Shown here in pieces: positions 13,376 through 15,347 of a DNA stretch of 15,347 bases (position 1 is the first letter of the stretch; every line of letters begins with the position of its first letter). Made by a program: the position numbers and the translations under genes. The notes below the pieces were generated by a model. It was not told where the DNA came from. It made no database searches and was given only the letters and a program-made list of their open reading frames with translations. The DNA is taken from contig JAITCX010000130.1 of the NCBI GenBank assembly GCA_031282945.1, positions 1 to 15,347 on the forward strand. Reading direction: 5' to 3'. This DNA comes from Elusimicrobiota bacterium. Its GTDB lineage: Bacteria > Elusimicrobiota > Endomicrobiia > Endomicrobiales > Endomicrobiaceae.

Positions 13376-14815
13376 GTGAAAAAGGAAATTGTTGTAAATA
13401 GAGGATTGGAGGAGACAAGAGTTGCCGTTTTGGAAAACGGAAAATTGTTTGATCTCTTTATAGAAAGACGGGAGTCGGAAAAAATTTTAAATAATATTTA
13501 TAAAGGGACAGTTGGGAATGTTGTGCCTGCTTTAAACTCTGCATTTATAGATATTGGGTTTGGAAAAAGCGCTTATTTAGGCGGCGGGGACATTGTTATA
13601 AAAGGCGCCCGCGCGGGCGAGGCCAGCAATATCTCAAAATATTTAAAACCTGATCAAGAGGTTATGGTGCAGGTTTATAAAGAACCTATCAGCACAAAAG
13701 GTCCAAAAGTGACAATGGATATTTCTTTGCCGGGCAGGTTTTTAGTGTTTATGCCCTTTAGCAATAATGTTGGAGTTTCCAGAAATATAGAGGACAAACA
13801 AGAAACGGATAGACTGCGTTCAATTGTTTACAATGCAAAAAAAGACGGACCCGGGGGATTTATCATCCGCACAGAAGCTGAAGATGCAACTGAGGATGAA
13901 CTGCTTAGGGAGATAAGTTATTTGCGTAAAATTTGGAAAGCTGTAACTGAGAGATTTGAAAAGTCTAAACCGTTGAAACTTATTCATAAAGATTTAGGCG
14001 TTGTTTTTCAAACGGTGCGCGATTATTTTTCTGAAGATGTAATGCTTATGCATATAGATTCGCAAAAAGAAGTAAATGAGGTGGTAGAATTTTTAAAGGT
14101 GGTATCGCCTGAATTTATTGATAGAATTGCTTATTATGACGGTCAAAAACCAATTTTTGAAGCTTTCGGCATTGAAAAAGAAATCAAAGCTTTGTATTCA
14201 AATAAAACAAAATTGAAATCCGGCGGATACTTGATAATTCAAGAAGCTGAATCGCTTTGCGCTATAGATGTAAACAGCGGAAAATTTACAGCCAGAAACT
14301 CTCAAGAGGATACTGCGGTTTTAACAAATATAGAAGCGGCTGAGGAAGTTGCAAGACAGCTGCGGTTGAGAAATATCGGGGGAATAATTGTAATAGATTT
14401 TATAGACATGAAAAAAGCGCTAAACAGACAAAAAGTTTTAGAAAAATTGCGCGCTGTTACAAGAGGCGATAAAGCAAAAATAAAAATTTGGCCGATTACA
14501 AAACTTGGACTTATTGAAATGACAAGGGAAAGAAAAAGAGAATCGCTTTTATCTTTAATGGGGCAGACTTGTCCGCTGTGCAATGGGCTTGGGCAGGTTA
14601 CTTCAGGAGAAAGCGCTTTTGTAAAAGTGTGCGAGACTTTGGATAAAATGAATATACAGGCGCATTTTGGTACAGGAAAAATTAATGTTAATCCCGAACT
14701 TTTGGAATATTTTAAGCAGCGGCGTCCCCGCCTTAAAGAAATTTTTAAAACTGATTTTGAGATAAAGGCCGATGAGAGTTTGGGTCGAGACGACTATAAA
14801 ATAGTATTGGAATAA
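13376..14815 (+). CDS. rng: Ribonuclease G (RNase E/G family)
   Basis: Endoribonuclease that cleaves single-stranded AU-rich RNA from monophosphorylated 5' ends and processes rRNA and mRNA. The 479 residues match RNase G (E. coli 489); there is no RNase E-type degradosome tail. An S1 domain lies at about 35-125 (NIYKGTVGNVVPALNSAFIDIGFGKSAYL). The catalytic Mg-binding aspartates are in AIDVNSG (D298) and VIDFIDM (D341, D344). Zn-link cysteines that pair the dimer are C399 and C402 (TCPLCNGLG). The GTG start at 13376 follows AAGGAG at 13365-13370. The gene sits 26 bp after rodA; coupling of mreBCD to rng is also seen in E. coli, so the association is established. Confidence 0.96.
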   Translation: MKKEIVVNRGLEETRVAVLENGKLFDLFIERRESEKILNNIYKGTVGNVVPALNSAFIDIGFGKSAYLGGGDIVIKGARAGEASNISKYLKPDQEVMVQVYKEPISTKGPKVTMDISLPGRFLVFMPFSNNVGVSRNIEDKQETDRLRSIVYNAKKDGPGGFIIRTEAEDATEDELLREISYLRKIWKAVTERFEKSKPLKLIHKDLGVVFQTVRDYFSEDVMLMHIDSQKEVNEVVEFLKVVSPEFIDRIAYYDGQKPIFEAFGIEKEIKALYSNKTKLKSGGYLIIQEAESLCAIDVNSGKFTARNSQEDTAVLTNIEAAEEVARQLRLRNIGGIIVIDFIDMKKALNRQKVLEKLRAVTRGDKAKIKIWPITKLGLIEMTRERKRESLLSLMGQTCPLCNGLGQVTSGESAFVKVCETLDKMNIQAHFGTGKINVNPELLEYFKQRRPRLKEIFKTDFEIKADESLGRDDYKIVLE

Positions 14816-14847
14816 AAGTTTGAAAATATTTACAAAAGAAGGATGCC

Positions 14848-15347
14848 GTGAAAAAGCGTCTTGACATTTTAATGGTTGAACATGGGCTTGCGCTTAATCG
14901 TTCAAAGGCGCAAGCCCTTATTATGAGCGGCGTTGTTTTTGTAGACAGCGTTTTAGTTGATAAAGCCGGTCAAAATTTTTTAGACGATATAAATATTGAA
15001 ATTGCAAAGTCCAATCCTTTTGTTTCAAGGGGAGGCTTAAAACTTTTATCCGCTTTAGAAAAATTTAAAATATCAGTTGCGGATTTTATATGTTTAGATA
15101 TAGGCGCATCTACGGGCGGTTTTACGGATTGTCTTTTGCAAAACGGCGCTAAAAAAGTTTATGCCGTAGATGTGGGAAAAGCGCAATTAGATTTTAAATT
15201 GAGACAGGATAAAAGAGTAGTGAGCATTGAACAAATAAATTTCAGGTATTTTGATATAAACCTTTTAAAAGATATTATAGATTTTGTAACAATAGACGTA
15301 TCTTTTATTTCATTAGATAAAATTTTACCGATTGCAAAACAATGCGT
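14848..15347 (+). CDS. tlyA: TlyA-family rRNA 2'-O-methyltransferase (3' end cut by window)
   Basis: TlyA/FtsJ-like enzymes methylate 2'-OH of cytidines in 16S and/or 23S rRNA; homologues are often misnamed hemolysin A. The GTG start at 14848 follows AGAAGG at 14837-14842; the frame stays open to the window end (166 codons seen of an expected ~240-270). Residues 3-60 form an S4 RNA-binding domain (RLDILMVEHGLALNRSKAQ, GVVFVDSVLVDKAG). The VSRGGLKL linker carries K65, SAM binding motif LDIGASTGGFTD spans 83-94, and VTIDVSFIS carries D150; K65 and D150 fit the first half of the K-D-K-E catalytic tetrad, the rest lying beyond the window. It begins 32 bp after rng and may be in the same operon. 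Confidence 0.94.
   Translation, partial: MKKRLDILMVEHGLALNRSKAQALIMSGVVFVDSVLVDKAGQNFLDDINIEIAKSNPFVSRGGLKLLSALEKFKISVADFICLDIGASTGGFTDCLLQNGAKKVYAVDVGKAQLDFKLRQDKRVVSIEQINFRYFDINLLKDIIDFVTIDVSFISLDKILPIAKQC

Noticed and set aside
1..15347. CRISPR arrays, tRNA or rRNA genes, insertion sequences, riboswitches
   Set aside because: No spaced direct repeats, cloverleaf-like genes, transposase-like frames or long structured leaders were seen; gaps between genes are all under 100 bases.

Overview
The window is a densely packed, single-strand (+) stretch of bacterial chromosome that uses the standard code, with TAA, TAG and TGA all acting as stops. It reads as a fairly AT-rich, rod-shaped bacterium with full elongation machinery (MreBCD, PBP2, RodA) and an RNase G. 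The lineage cannot be fixed from sequence alone. The base composition, the divergent alpha C-terminal domain and the gene order would fit a Gram-negative AT-rich group such as Elusimicrobiota (Endomicrobium-like), but that is inference with low confidence.

Layout. (1) 1-2375: the end of a ribosomal protein operon, rpsK (5' end cut by the window), rpsD, rpoA, rplQ. (2) 2376-2467: a 92-bp gap with the best promoter in the window, an extended -10 type sigma70-like site framed by a perfect 8-bp inverted repeat. (3) 2468-6880: mreB, mreC, mreD, mrdA (PBP2), the elongasome genes, with short or overlapping junctions. (4) 6867-11976: four surface-glycan genes between mrdA and rodA, which are usually neighbours: wecB (UDP-GlcNAc 2-epimerase), a GT2 glycosyltransferase with a G8 tract, a GT92-like glycosyltransferase, and a 680-residue protein that appears to fuse a TagB/TagF-like (CDP-glycerol glycerophosphotransferase superfamily) domain to a QW-repeat alpha/alpha-toroid domain. 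(5) 11997-15347: rodA (with about 75 extra residues likely adding two membrane helices), rng (RNase G), and the start of tlyA (rRNA 2'-O-methyltransferase), cut by the window end.

How they work together. MreB filaments with MreC, MreD, the transpeptidase PBP2 and the glycosyltransferase RodA build the lateral wall. The embedded cassette would make UDP-ManNAc and assemble a cell-surface polymer, possibly with polyol-phosphate units, so polymer synthesis may be co-transcribed with wall elongation. The most noteworthy items are the TagB-like/toroid fusion, the poly-G tract that could switch the GT2 gene on and off, the cassette's position inside the rod operon, the symmetric mreB promoter, the enlarged RodA and several substitutions at normally conserved residues (alpha-CTD R265 equivalent, S11 N119 equivalent, WecB allosteric motif). 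No tRNA, rRNA, CRISPR array, insertion sequence or convincing intrinsic terminator was seen, and no gene-free stretch exceeds 100 bases.
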